Assembly (NCBI GenBank): GCA_937957845.1
Contig: CALGOD010000498.1
Coordinates: 1 to 6,666 of the forward strand
Source of the DNA: an uncultured Nocardiopsis sp.
GTDB lineage: Bacteria > Actinomycetota > Actinomycetes > Streptosporangiales > Streptosporangiaceae
DNA length: 6,666 bases
Reading direction: 5' to 3'
Under the pieces are notes generated by a model that saw nothing but the letters and a program-made list of their open reading frames with translations, made no database searches and was not told where the DNA came from. Position numbers and translations under genes: made by a program. Positions 1 to 5,197 of the stretch are shown one piece after another (positions within the stretch are counted from its first letter, which is position 1; every line of letters starts with the position of its first letter).

Positions 1-204
1 CGGGGACAGACGTGCGGCCAGGTCGGTCGTCTGGGCTCCGTCCAGGGGGAGGAAGAGGGTCACCAGGGTGGTGAGGAGCATGAGCACGGCGATGGTCGCG
101 CCGATCCACAGCGCCGCCGGTGTCGAGGAGGTCCGCCGTCTGGCGAACAGGGGCCCGCGCGGGACGGGCCGTTCTTGTCGGAGTTCGGTCACGGGCTCGA
201 TCAC
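1..204 (-). CDS. ABC transporter permease, DppC/OppC type (N-terminal fragment)
   Basis: This is the beginning of the second inner-membrane permease of a peptide/nickel-type ABC importer; only 68 codons are visible before the left edge. The visible protein has a short, charged cytoplasmic leader (with TELRQERPVPRG), then a hydrophobic helix at about residues 33-52 (ALWIGATIAVLMLLTTLVTL), then FLPLDGAQTTDLAARLSP. That layout matches the N-terminus of DppC-like permeases, where a short periplasmic stretch follows the first helix. The GTG start at 204 overlaps the upstream permease stop as GTGA, so the two are translationally coupled. A second GTG at 190-192, which gives MTELRQERP, is an alternative: AGGTGATC, a good match to the 16S anti-Shine-Dalgarno region, ends 6 bases before it. 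The identification rests mainly on position directly after a DppB-type gene. Confidence 0.8.
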   Translation of the reverse strand, partial: MIEPVTELRQERPVPRGPLFARRRTSSTPAALWIGATIAVLMLLTTLVTLFLPLDGAQTTDLAARLSP

Positions 205-1172
205 CTTCTTCTCAGCCTGGGGTCGGCGACCTGGAAGAGCAGGTCCATGACGGTGTTGACCACGAACACCAACAGGGCGATCACGAACACGGCGGCCTGC
301 ACCACGGGGAAGTCCAGCCTCGTCACGGAGTTGACCAGGAGCAGGCCAAGACCCGGCCAGTTGAACAGGTACTCGGTGATGAGCGAGCCTGAGAGCAGGA
401 AGGCGAACTGCGCGCCGATGAGGGCCGTCGTGGCCAGCAGTGCGTTGGGCATCGCGTGTCGGAACAACACCTCGGAGGGTGTGCCACCGTTCGCCAGCGC
501 GGTACGGACGTAGTCCTGTTCCATGGACTCGGCCACGCTGGAGGCGACCACGCGCACCAGTTTGGGAACCTGGAAACTGGCCAACGTCAGTGCCGGGAGG
601 AGGACGGAACCGGCTCCTCCTCCCGTCACGGACGGCAGTACCCCGAGGGAGACCGCGAAGATCTGGATCAACACCAGACCGATCACGTAACCGGGCACGC
701 CCTGGACGATGGCGACCAGGACGCCGGTGAACCGCTTGGCACCGGTCTCGGGACGGGTTCCCAGCCACCCTCCCAGCGGGAGCGCCACCGCGATGTTGAT
801 CGCGATGGCGGCCACCGCCAGGAAGAGTGTCGGGGGGAGTTGTTCGAGGACCAGTTCCATGGCGTCGCGCCCGGTGGAGAGCGAGGCGCCGAAATCGAGC
901 ACGAGCATTTGGCCGATGAAGGCCTGGTACTGCTCGATGAACGTACCGTTGAGTCCGTACTGGACACGGATCTGCTCGATCATCTCCGGTGAGGCGTTCT
1001 CCCCCGCCATGGTGTGCGCGGGGTCTCCTGACATGCGCAGGAGGAAGAAGAGCGCCGTGGAGATGACCCAGAGGAGAATCGCCACCTGGAACAGCCGTAC
1101 GGCCGCGTTGCGTGCCATCGACAGGGCGAGTTCGACCCCGGGACTTCGGGGTGCGGTTCGCACGTCAACCAT
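201..1172 (-). CDS. ABC transporter permease, DppB/OppB type
   Basis: A 323-residue inner-membrane permease that forms one half of the translocation channel of a dipeptide/oligopeptide/nickel-class importer. Predicted membrane helices lie at about 24-46, 113-136, 148-178, 189-210, 244-264 and 291-313, the usual six. After helix 1 comes the family's conserved region: RMSGDPAHTMAGE (46-58), then the QYGLN and DFGASLSTG segments. The cytoplasmic EAA loop that docks on the ATPase is at 218-245 (EQDYVRTALANGG, then FRHAMPNAL). LFNWPGLG at 269-276 and the C-terminal VADPRLRRR are also family-typical. The length is normal and nothing is broken. The ATG at 1170-1172 has GAAGG 8 bases upstream (1181-1185). 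It begins 24 bases after the solute-binding protein stop and overlaps the next permease, so it sits mid-operon. The transported substrate cannot be told from a permease sequence. Confidence 0.95.
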   Translation of the reverse strand: MVDVRTAPRSPGVELALSMARNAAVRLFQVAILLWVISTALFFLLRMSGDPAHTMAGENASPEMIEQIRVQYGLNGTFIEQYQAFIGQMLVLDFGASLSTGRDAMELVLEQLPPTLFLAVAAIAINIAVALPLGGWLGTRPETGAKRFTGVLVAIVQGVPGYVIGLVLIQIFAVSLGVLPSVTGGGAGSVLLPALTLASFQVPKLVRVVASSVAESMEQDYVRTALANGGTPSEVLFRHAMPNALLATTALIGAQFAFLLSGSLITEYLFNWPGLGLLLVNSVTRLDFPVVQAAVFVIALLVFVVNTVMDLLFQVADPRLRRR

Positions 1173-1196
1173 GGACAGGCCCTTCGAACATGGGGA

Positions 1197-2729
1197 TTAC
1201 TGGACGGTGATGTCCTCGTAGCGGATGAGTCGGTTCTCGTCCACGTAGCCCTGGAGCTGCGGGCCGGTGGCGTTGATGTCGGCCTGTTCCACCAGGAGCA
1301 GGGAGGGCGGGTTCTCCTGCATGCGCGCGGCGACCTCGTGCAGCAGGCCTTCCCGAGCGGCGGGGTCGAACTCGGTGTCGGCTTGTCCGATCAGGTCGGC
1401 GACCTCTTCGTCGCAGAAGAACGCGGACGGCTTGAGGCAGGAGAAGATGGTGTACGGGCGGCTGGCGTCGAGGATGGGCGCGGCGTTCCAGGACAGTCCG
1501 AACATGTCCAGATCCCAGTTGTCGGTCTGGTACCGCTCCAGCCACTCGGCGAAGCTCACCTGCTCCAGGTGCAGGTCGACGCCGACCTCGGCCAGGTTCG
1601 CGGCGGCGGACTGGTAGATCTCGGAGTCGGCCGCGAAGCTGCCGACCACGATCTGGGAGGTCAGCTCCATGCCGTCCTCGTAGCCGGCCTCGGCCAGCAG
1701 TTCACGGGCCAGCTCGGGGTCGTACTCGAATCCGGGCAGGTCGGGGTTGTGCCCGAAGGTGGTGGCGCTGGTGCCCTGTGTCGGGACACCGCCCTCCCCT
1801 CCGAGCAGCGACTCGACCATGGCCTCGCGGTCCACCGCGTGGTTGAGGGCGATGCGCACCCGAGGGTCGGCGATGGGGCTGTCCTCGTCGATCTGGCGGA
1901 AGGCCAGGGACATGATCTGCGCGGGCGCGGTCTCGATGGTGAAACCGGCGTCGCTCAGGGAGGTGATCTGGTCGGGTGCGACGCGGATGGCCAGGTCGAC
2001 CTGGCCGGACTGGAGCGCCTGGGTGCGGGGGGTGACCTCCGCCAACCGGGTGATGCTGAGGGAGTCGACCTCGGGGGCACGCCAGGAGTCCTCGTAGGCG
2101 CTGAGGTTGACCTCGTTCTGGGTGAGGGAGTCGACGCTGAAGGGACCCGTGCCCACCGGTTCGGTGGCGAAGCCCTCAGGACCGAGCTCCTCCCACGCCT
2201 GGGGGGCCACGATGGGCATGACGCTGATGCGCGTGGGCAGGATGGGGTCGGGCTCGTCCGTGGTGATCACGACGCTGTGCTCGTCCTCGACCTCGACCGA
2301 GGCCAGGGTGCTCAACTCACCGCCCACGACCGTGGTCGAGCCCTCTTCACTGAGGAGGTAGTCCACGGTCGCGGCGACGGCCTCGGCGTCGAAGGTTTCT
2401 CCGTTGGAGAAGGTGACGTCCTCGCGAAGGGTGAAGCGCCAGGTGGTCTCGTCGACGTTCTCCCACTCGGTGGCCAGGGCCGGATCGGTCTCGCCTTCGG
2501 CCGTGATCACCGTCAGGGAGTCGAAGATCGCCGCCCAGGTGTAGACGCTGGGTGATCCGACCGCGGTGAAGGGGTTCCCCTGGCCCGGGGGGAGGTCGGG
2601 TACGGCGACGCGGAGAGTGCCTCCGGGTGCTCCTTCGGCGGTGTCGCCGTTGTCGGCTCCGCCGCCACACGCGGCCACTGCAAGGAGGGCGGTCGCCGCC
2701 CCGATGGCTCCTAGTCTACGTCTCAACAT
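1197..2729 (-). CDS. ABC transporter solute-binding lipoprotein, family 5 (peptide/nickel class)
   Basis: A 510-residue extracytoplasmic receptor that captures substrate for the two permeases encoded next. The N-terminus is a lipoprotein signal: RRR, a hydrophobic core, and lipobox V-A-A-C with the lipidated cysteine at residue 21, followed by a glycine-rich linker. The mature part carries family 5 hallmarks: GGTLRVAVPDLPP; ALATEWENVDETTWRFTLRE leading into the VTFSNGETFDAEAV signature; VGTGPF; an SGQVDLAI segment; NHAVDREAMVESLLGG; and YDPELARELLAEAGY. The length suits the family. Two further cysteines, C431 and C439 in SCLKPSAFFCDEE, could form a small disulfide loop. The ATG at 2727-2729 is the best start because the signal peptide begins there, although the ribosome site is weak (GGA 8 bases upstream). 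A 169-base AT-rich gap precedes the gene, which suggests its own promoter. Members of this family bind peptides, nickel, sugars or opines, so the ligand is left open. Confidence 0.95.
   Translation of the reverse strand: MLRRRLGAIGAATALLAVAACGGGADNGDTAEGAPGGTLRVAVPDLPPGQGNPFTAVGSPSVYTWAAIFDSLTVITAEGETDPALATEWENVDETTWRFTLREDVTFSNGETFDAEAVAATVDYLLSEEGSTTVVGGELSTLASVEVEDEHSVVITTDEPDPILPTRISVMPIVAPQAWEELGPEGFATEPVGTGPFSVDSLTQNEVNLSAYEDSWRAPEVDSLSITRLAEVTPRTQALQSGQVDLAIRVAPDQITSLSDAGFTIETAPAQIMSLAFRQIDEDSPIADPRVRIALNHAVDREAMVESLLGGEGGVPTQGTSATTFGHNPDLPGFEYDPELARELLAEAGYEDGMELTSQIVVGSFAADSEIYQSAAANLAEVGVDLHLEQVSFAEWLERYQTDNWDLDMFGLSWNAAPILDASRPYTIFSCLKPSAFFCDEEVADLIGQADTEFDPAAREGLLHEVAARMQENPPSLLLVEQADINATGPQLQGYVDENRLIRYEDITVQ
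1989..2006. repeat. 18-base perfect palindrome inside the solute-binding protein gene
   Basis: GGCCAGGTCGACCTGGCC is identical on both strands with no spacer. It encodes G-Q-V-D-L-A, part of a segment conserved in family 5 binding proteins, so protein constraint plus GC-rich codon choice may explain it. It is recorded because it is the longest perfect spacer-free palindrome I found in the window. Confidence 0.6.
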
Positions 2730-2766
2730 CGCAGCTATCCGTACCTCTCAGTGGAACACTGTTTCT

Positions 2767-2796
2767 ATCCTTGGGTGGGAGCATGCAGTAAGTCAC
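2767..2796 (-). promoter_or_regulatory. candidate promoter for the ABC importer operon
   Basis: On the minus strand a -35-like GTGACT (2791-2796) is followed, after 18 bases, by AAGGAT (2767-2772), close to the actinobacterial -10 form TAGGAT. Transcription would start near 2760 and give a leader of about 30 bases before the solute-binding protein ATG. A competing reading has TTGACT (2803-2808) with a poor -10, CATGCT (2780-2785), at 17 bases. The choice between them is inference. Confidence 0.4.
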
Positions 2797-2843
2797 ATCT
2801 TTAGTCAAGGATTTTCTTCTCGCGGTCGGGATCTTTTAAGGAT
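2767..2843. repeat. three AAGGAT/ATCCTT elements upstream of the importer operon
   Basis: On the plus strand ATCCTTG (2767-2773) and CAAGGAT (2806-2812) form a perfect 7-base inverted repeat with a 32-base spacer, and a third copy, TAAGGAT (2837-2843), repeats the second arm. The first arm overlaps the candidate -10 and the second overlaps the alternative -35, as an operator pair would. Six- to seven-base matches in an AT-rich stretch can also arise by chance. Confidence 0.3.
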
Positions 2844-2863
2844 GGCGACGCGCACGACAGAAA

Positions 2864-2883
2864 CAGGAGAAAAAAGTCTCCTG
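2864..2883 (-). terminator. candidate terminator hairpin after the enzyme cassette
   Basis: On the minus strand CAGGAGA and TCTCCTG form a perfect 7-base stem around a 6-base loop (CTTTTT), starting 15 bases after the VOC gene stop codon, with TTTCTGTC after it. The T tract is short and interrupted, so this is at best a moderate intrinsic terminator. Its position between two codirectional operons supports the call. Confidence 0.4.
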
Positions 2884-2887
2884 AAAG

Positions 2888-2901
2888 TAACCGAAGGGTT
2901 A
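2888..2901 (-). other. small hairpin overlapping the VOC gene stop codon
   Basis: TAACC and GGTTA pair perfectly over 5 bases around a CTTC loop on the minus strand, and the TAA stop codon forms the outer three bases of the stem. It lies directly before the 7-base hairpin at 2864-2883, so the two may act together in ending or stabilising the upstream message. The stem is short, so the effect may be small. Confidence 0.3.
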
Positions 2902-3783
2902 TGGGAGCTTTTCTGGAGTTGCTCGCGGAATGAGATCGACCAGTGCCCCTTCAGGGGTGCGCAGCGTGTGGGCGTGCTGCACGTCGGCCTCTATGGCCAC
3001 CACCGCGACCCCTCGTGCCGGCGCTCCGGCCTGGGGTGGGGGAGTGGGTCCCAGTTGGGGCACCTGATCGACTTCTACCAGGTGAGAACCCTCAAGCTGG
3101 AGACTGCTGAGTCGATGTGGAGTGTCCTCGGCCAGCCCGAGGACCTCGTTGACCACACCGACCGGGGACGACCTGTCACTGGCTCGAAAGACGCGGATCC
3201 GCTCCTCCAAAAAGGCCCGTGTCGCCACCAGGTCCCTGGCTCCGAGGACCGCTATGAAAATTCCGTCGACATCCCCTCGGGAGAGGGGTAGGGAAAAGCC
3301 GTCGATCGGTCTGAGGACTTGTGTCAGATAAAGAATGACACCGTCCCGGCTCATGACTTGTCCTGCGGTCAGCGGAAGCGATCCAGCGTTCCCCAAGCGA
3401 CGGGGTCGTCCCAGTACGCGGAATCCTTGTTTCTCCGCCCTGTCCACGGCGGCCTCGACGTCCCGGACCATCAGCTCCAGAGCACGCCATCCCACCGTGG
3501 CCAAGGGCTTGGGGACCGGTGTCCCCGAACCGCCGGCCAGCACCCTGATCCAGCCCCCCTCCCCGGAGGGAGGGCGAAGGATCCGGGTCGGGGCGCCGGC
3601 CAGCGCGGGATTCCCCCAACGTTCGGCCTCCGCCACCGAGAGCGGGGCTCCCTCCTCCGGGGAGGGCCAGCCCAGGGCCGGGGCGAGCTCGGTTCGGGCC
3701 GCATCCAGGTCGGCGACGATGACCGTGGCACCGAGGATCGGTCCGGCCCGGACCGGGCCTCGGTGCCATGACGGAGAACTCAT
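2899..3783 (-). CDS. two-domain VOC superfamily protein (glyoxalase/extradiol dioxygenase fold)
   Basis: A 294-residue soluble protein with four beta-alpha-beta modules of the vicinal oxygen chelate fold. Module openings are visible at about 16-39 (ILGATVIVADLDAARTELAP), 98-125 (GWRALELMVRDVEAAVDRAE), 171-198 (DVDGIFIAVLGARDLVATRA) and 257-287 (GVAVVAIEADV, then TPEGALVDLIP). The size matches two-domain extradiol dioxygenases and related lyases or isomerases. However, the positions on the opening strands that often carry a metal-binding histidine read as hydrophobic residues here; acidic candidates remain (E103, E237, D283). It may therefore use an unusual metal site or be a non-metal binding member. 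The ATG at 3781-3783 overlaps the previous stop as ATGA, and no later start can preserve the first strand. It ends the cassette and stops at TAA before the intergenic hairpins. Fold call is firm; the reaction is unknown. Confidence 0.85.
   Translation of the reverse strand: MSSPSWHRGPVRAGPILGATVIVADLDAARTELAPALGWPSPEEGAPLSVAEAERWGNPALAGAPTRILRPPSGEGGWIRVLAGGSGTPVPKPLATVGWRALELMVRDVEAAVDRAEKQGFRVLGRPRRLGNAGSLPLTAGQVMSRDGVILYLTQVLRPIDGFSLPLSRGDVDGIFIAVLGARDLVATRAFLEERIRVFRASDRSSPVGVVNEVLGLAEDTPHRLSSLQLEGSHLVEVDQVPQLGPTPPPQAGAPARGVAVVAIEADVQHAHTLRTPEGALVDLIPRATPEKLP
3726..3768. repeat. 43-base near-perfect palindrome in the 5' end of the VOC gene
   Basis: On the plus strand TGGCACCGAGG (3726-3736) is the exact reverse complement of CCTCGGTGCCA (3758-3768). 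Inside it CGGTCCGG (3739-3746) mirrors CCGGACCG (3748-3755) about base 3747. Only the two-base pairs AT/GG at 3737-3738 and 3756-3757 fail to match, so 19 of 21 symmetric positions pair. In the mRNA it would fold into a strong GC-rich hairpin starting 15 bases after the first base of the start codon, covering codons 6-20. Confidence 0.85.
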
Positions 3784-4112
3784 CGGTCCACGGGCGTGAT
3801 CAACGCACCGAAGATACGCGCGATGAACTCGTCCCGTTCGGGCGTGCCGATGACGTCATCGGGCTCGTGGCGGATCTGGTCGGGGCTGGTGACCGTACCC
3901 GAGTCCACCAGCTGGCCCTCCAACGCGGCCAGTCTGCGCCGCACCACCCACAGTTCGGCGGCCAGGCCGACACTGATGTGGAGCAACTGGTCGTTGATCC
4001 CGTCCGGAAGGAGCGCGCCCAGCGGTTCGGGATAGGACACCTTCCAGGTGTCGCCCGTGCCGGGGGTGGTCTTCTCTCGGGGGTCGTCTTCGGTTCGGGT
4101 GTGCGTGCTCAA
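3780..4112 (-). CDS. unrecognised 110-residue protein of the enzyme cassette
   Basis: I do not recognise this family. The chosen TTG start (4110-4112) overlaps the methyltransferase stop as TTGA and has GGAGG 8 bases upstream; a GTG at 4119-4121 is possible but poorly spaced from that site. The first 22 residues are polar and probably disordered. Next comes WKVSYPEPLGALLPDG (23-38), then a long amphipathic helix at about 39-69 containing LLHISVGLAAELWVVRRRLA and ALEGQL. After a DSGTVTSPDQI turn comes a last helix, ERDEFIARIFGALI (92-105). There is no signal peptide, membrane segment, cysteine cluster or obvious catalytic motif. A small helical protein wedged between two enzyme genes could be a partner subunit or scaffold, for example of the methyltransferase or the VOC protein; this is inference. 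Its stop overlaps the VOC start as ATGA. Coding is well supported by the tight fit between neighbours. Confidence 0.8.
   Translation of the reverse strand: MSTHTRTEDDPREKTTPGTGDTWKVSYPEPLGALLPDGINDQLLHISVGLAAELWVVRRRLAALEGQLVDSGTVTSPDQIRHEPDDVIGTPERDEFIARIFGALITPVDR
3847..3862. repeat. 16-base perfect palindrome inside the small-protein gene
   Basis: CCGATGACGTCATCGG reads the same on both strands with no spacer and contains TGACGTCA at its centre. It falls in the codons for the D-D-V-I stretch near residues 85-88 of the small protein. No neighbouring promoter makes it an obvious operator, so coincidence within coding sequence is likely. Confidence 0.5.
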
Positions 4113-5182
4113 GCCGTGCACCTCCAGATCGTCATGTGGCCGGGGGTGATGTCCACTTCGGTGAAGAGCCCTTCGAGGAACGCGCTCACGTTCGAGTGGA
4201 CGAAGGGGTAGGCGTAGGGCTCGGTGTTGAACCGCGAGTCGAAGTCGCGGCTGTAGTCGGCCCAGGGGTCGATCGGCGACGAGGCCTGTTGCATGTCCCG
4301 GATCTCCAGGACCCCGCCCGGGCGTAGGACCCGGTGCGCCTCGCGCAGGGCCCGGCGACCCTCCTCGACCGGCATCTCGTGCAACAGGGTCGACATGTAG
4401 ACGACGTCGAAGTGCGCGTCGGGCAAGCGCAGGTCTTCCGCGAGCCTCTGGGAGAAGGTCACCTCGGCGCCGAGCCGCACGGCCCGAGCGTGGGCGTAAC
4501 GCAGCAGCGGCGCGGAGGCCTCCACCCCCCACACCTCGGCCTCGGGCCAGCGGTCCTTGAAGGCCACGGTCGTGCTGCCGATGGCACAGGCCACGTCCAG
4601 CACCCGTGCGACACGGCCGTCGGCCGGCTCCGCGACCGCGGCGGCGTTGGCGATCTTCGACTCGTCGTGGTCGTTGCCGCCGATGTGGAAGACCTTGGTG
4701 CCGTAGTGGTAGATGTACCCCGCCAGGGCGTCGGCGTGGTAGCCACCGGGCTGGCGGTGGTAGTGAACGGAGTCGTAGTACTCCGGATAGACGAAGTCCG
4801 GGTCCAGTTCCAGGCGTGCCGGGCCCTGGTCCTCATAGCGGGCGAGCTCGGCCTCCAACTCCTCGCGCCGGGTCTGGTAGGACTCCAGGACCCGCTCCCA
4901 GTTCATGCCCTGCGTACTGCGCAGGAGACGGTTGCGGGCCGCCACGGCCGGAAGGGGATCGCTCAGGGCCCGCCGCTCCTCGATGCCCTGAGGCGAACCC
5001 CGTCGTTCGGCCTCCTTCCGAACTCGGGAGGCGGCCACGGGCGTGACCTTGCGTAGGGCGAAACCACGCAGGCCCTCGACGAAGTCCAGGTAGCTCTCGT
5101 CGTCATAGGCGGGCAGGGCCGTCATCGTTCCGATGAAGCCGCGCCCGGCGTCCACCGGTGTGGCGGCGGGTGTGTGCCTCAC
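4109..5182 (-). CDS. class I SAM-dependent methyltransferase with a long N-terminal region
   Basis: A 357-residue cytoplasmic enzyme expected to transfer a methyl group from S-adenosylmethionine; the acceptor is unknown. The Rossmann methyltransferase domain occupies roughly residues 190-357. Motif I is VLDVACAIGSTT (about 194-205, D196), an ACAIG variant of the usual GCGxG loop. It is followed by EVWGVEAS, then DAHFDVVYMSTLLHEMP, then HRVLRPGGVLEIRDM. The first 190 residues form a separate region, ending in a conserved-looking YPEYYDSVHYHRQPGGYHAD (132-151), a pattern I associate with an accessory domain in some Ubie-like methyltransferases. The GTG start at 5180-5182 is preferred because AGGAGGAGG lies 6 bases upstream. 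An in-frame ATG at 5198-5200 overlaps the dehydrogenase stop (ATGA) but lacks a ribosome site. The MTALPAYDD methionine further in is a weaker option. The next gene overlaps the stop. Confidence 0.88.
   Translation of the reverse strand: MRHTPAATPVDAGRGFIGTMTALPAYDDESYLDFVEGLRGFALRKVTPVAASRVRKEAERRGSPQGIEERRALSDPLPAVAARNRLLRSTQGMNWERVLESYQTRREELEAELARYEDQGPARLELDPDFVYPEYYDSVHYHRQPGGYHADALAGYIYHYGTKVFHIGGNDHDESKIANAAAVAEPADGRVARVLDVACAIGSTTVAFKDRWPEAEVWGVEASAPLLRYAHARAVRLGAEVTFSQRLAEDLRLPDAHFDVVYMSTLLHEMPVEEGRRALREAHRVLRPGGVLEIRDMQQASSPIDPWADYSRDFDSRFNTEPYAYPFVHSNVSAFLEGLFTEVDITPGHMTIWRCTA
4121..4125 (-). promoter_or_regulatory. ribosome binding site deciding a TTG start
   Basis: GGAGG on the minus strand, 8 bases before TTG at 4110-4112. 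It lies within the last codons of the methyltransferase gene. It is the reason for choosing the TTG start over the GTG at 4119-4121, which nearly abuts it. Confidence 0.6.
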
Positions 5183-5188
5183 TGCCGT

Positions 5189-5197
5189 CCTCCTCCT
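5189..5197 (-). promoter_or_regulatory. strong ribosome binding site of the methyltransferase gene
   Basis: AGGAGGAGG on the minus strand, 6 bases before the GTG at 5180-5182 and directly after the dehydrogenase stop region. It is the best Shine-Dalgarno match in the window. It favours the GTG over the upstream ATG at 5198-5200, for which these bases would instead be codons 2-4. Confidence 0.75.

Noticed and set aside
1135..1152. 6-base inverted repeat ACCCCG / CGGGGT near the start of the DppB-type gene
   Set aside because: Short, GC-rich and within coding sequence; likely chance.
1338..2555. Long plus-strand open frame of about 405 codons
   Set aside because: It is antisense to the intact solute-binding protein gene, and its composition (glycine, valine, aspartate, histidine repeats) is typical of antisense frames in GC-rich DNA.
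3124..3144. 8-base inverted repeat GTCCTCGG / CCGAGGAC with a 5-base loop
   Set aside because: Inside VOC coding sequence, with no T tract or promoter; stems of this size are frequent in GC-rich genes.
2566..3291. Plus-strand open frame crossing the intergenic region and the end of the VOC gene
   Set aside because: No recognisable domain, no clear ribosome site, and most of it is antisense to the binding protein and VOC genes.
4474..4485. 12-base palindrome CTCGGCGCCGAG in the methyltransferase gene (approximate position)
   Set aside because: Length is within what GC-rich codon bias produces by chance.
4113..4532. Upstream extension of the small-protein frame
   Set aside because: It overlaps the conserved methyltransferase core in another frame and has the arginine/alanine/proline bias of shadow translation.
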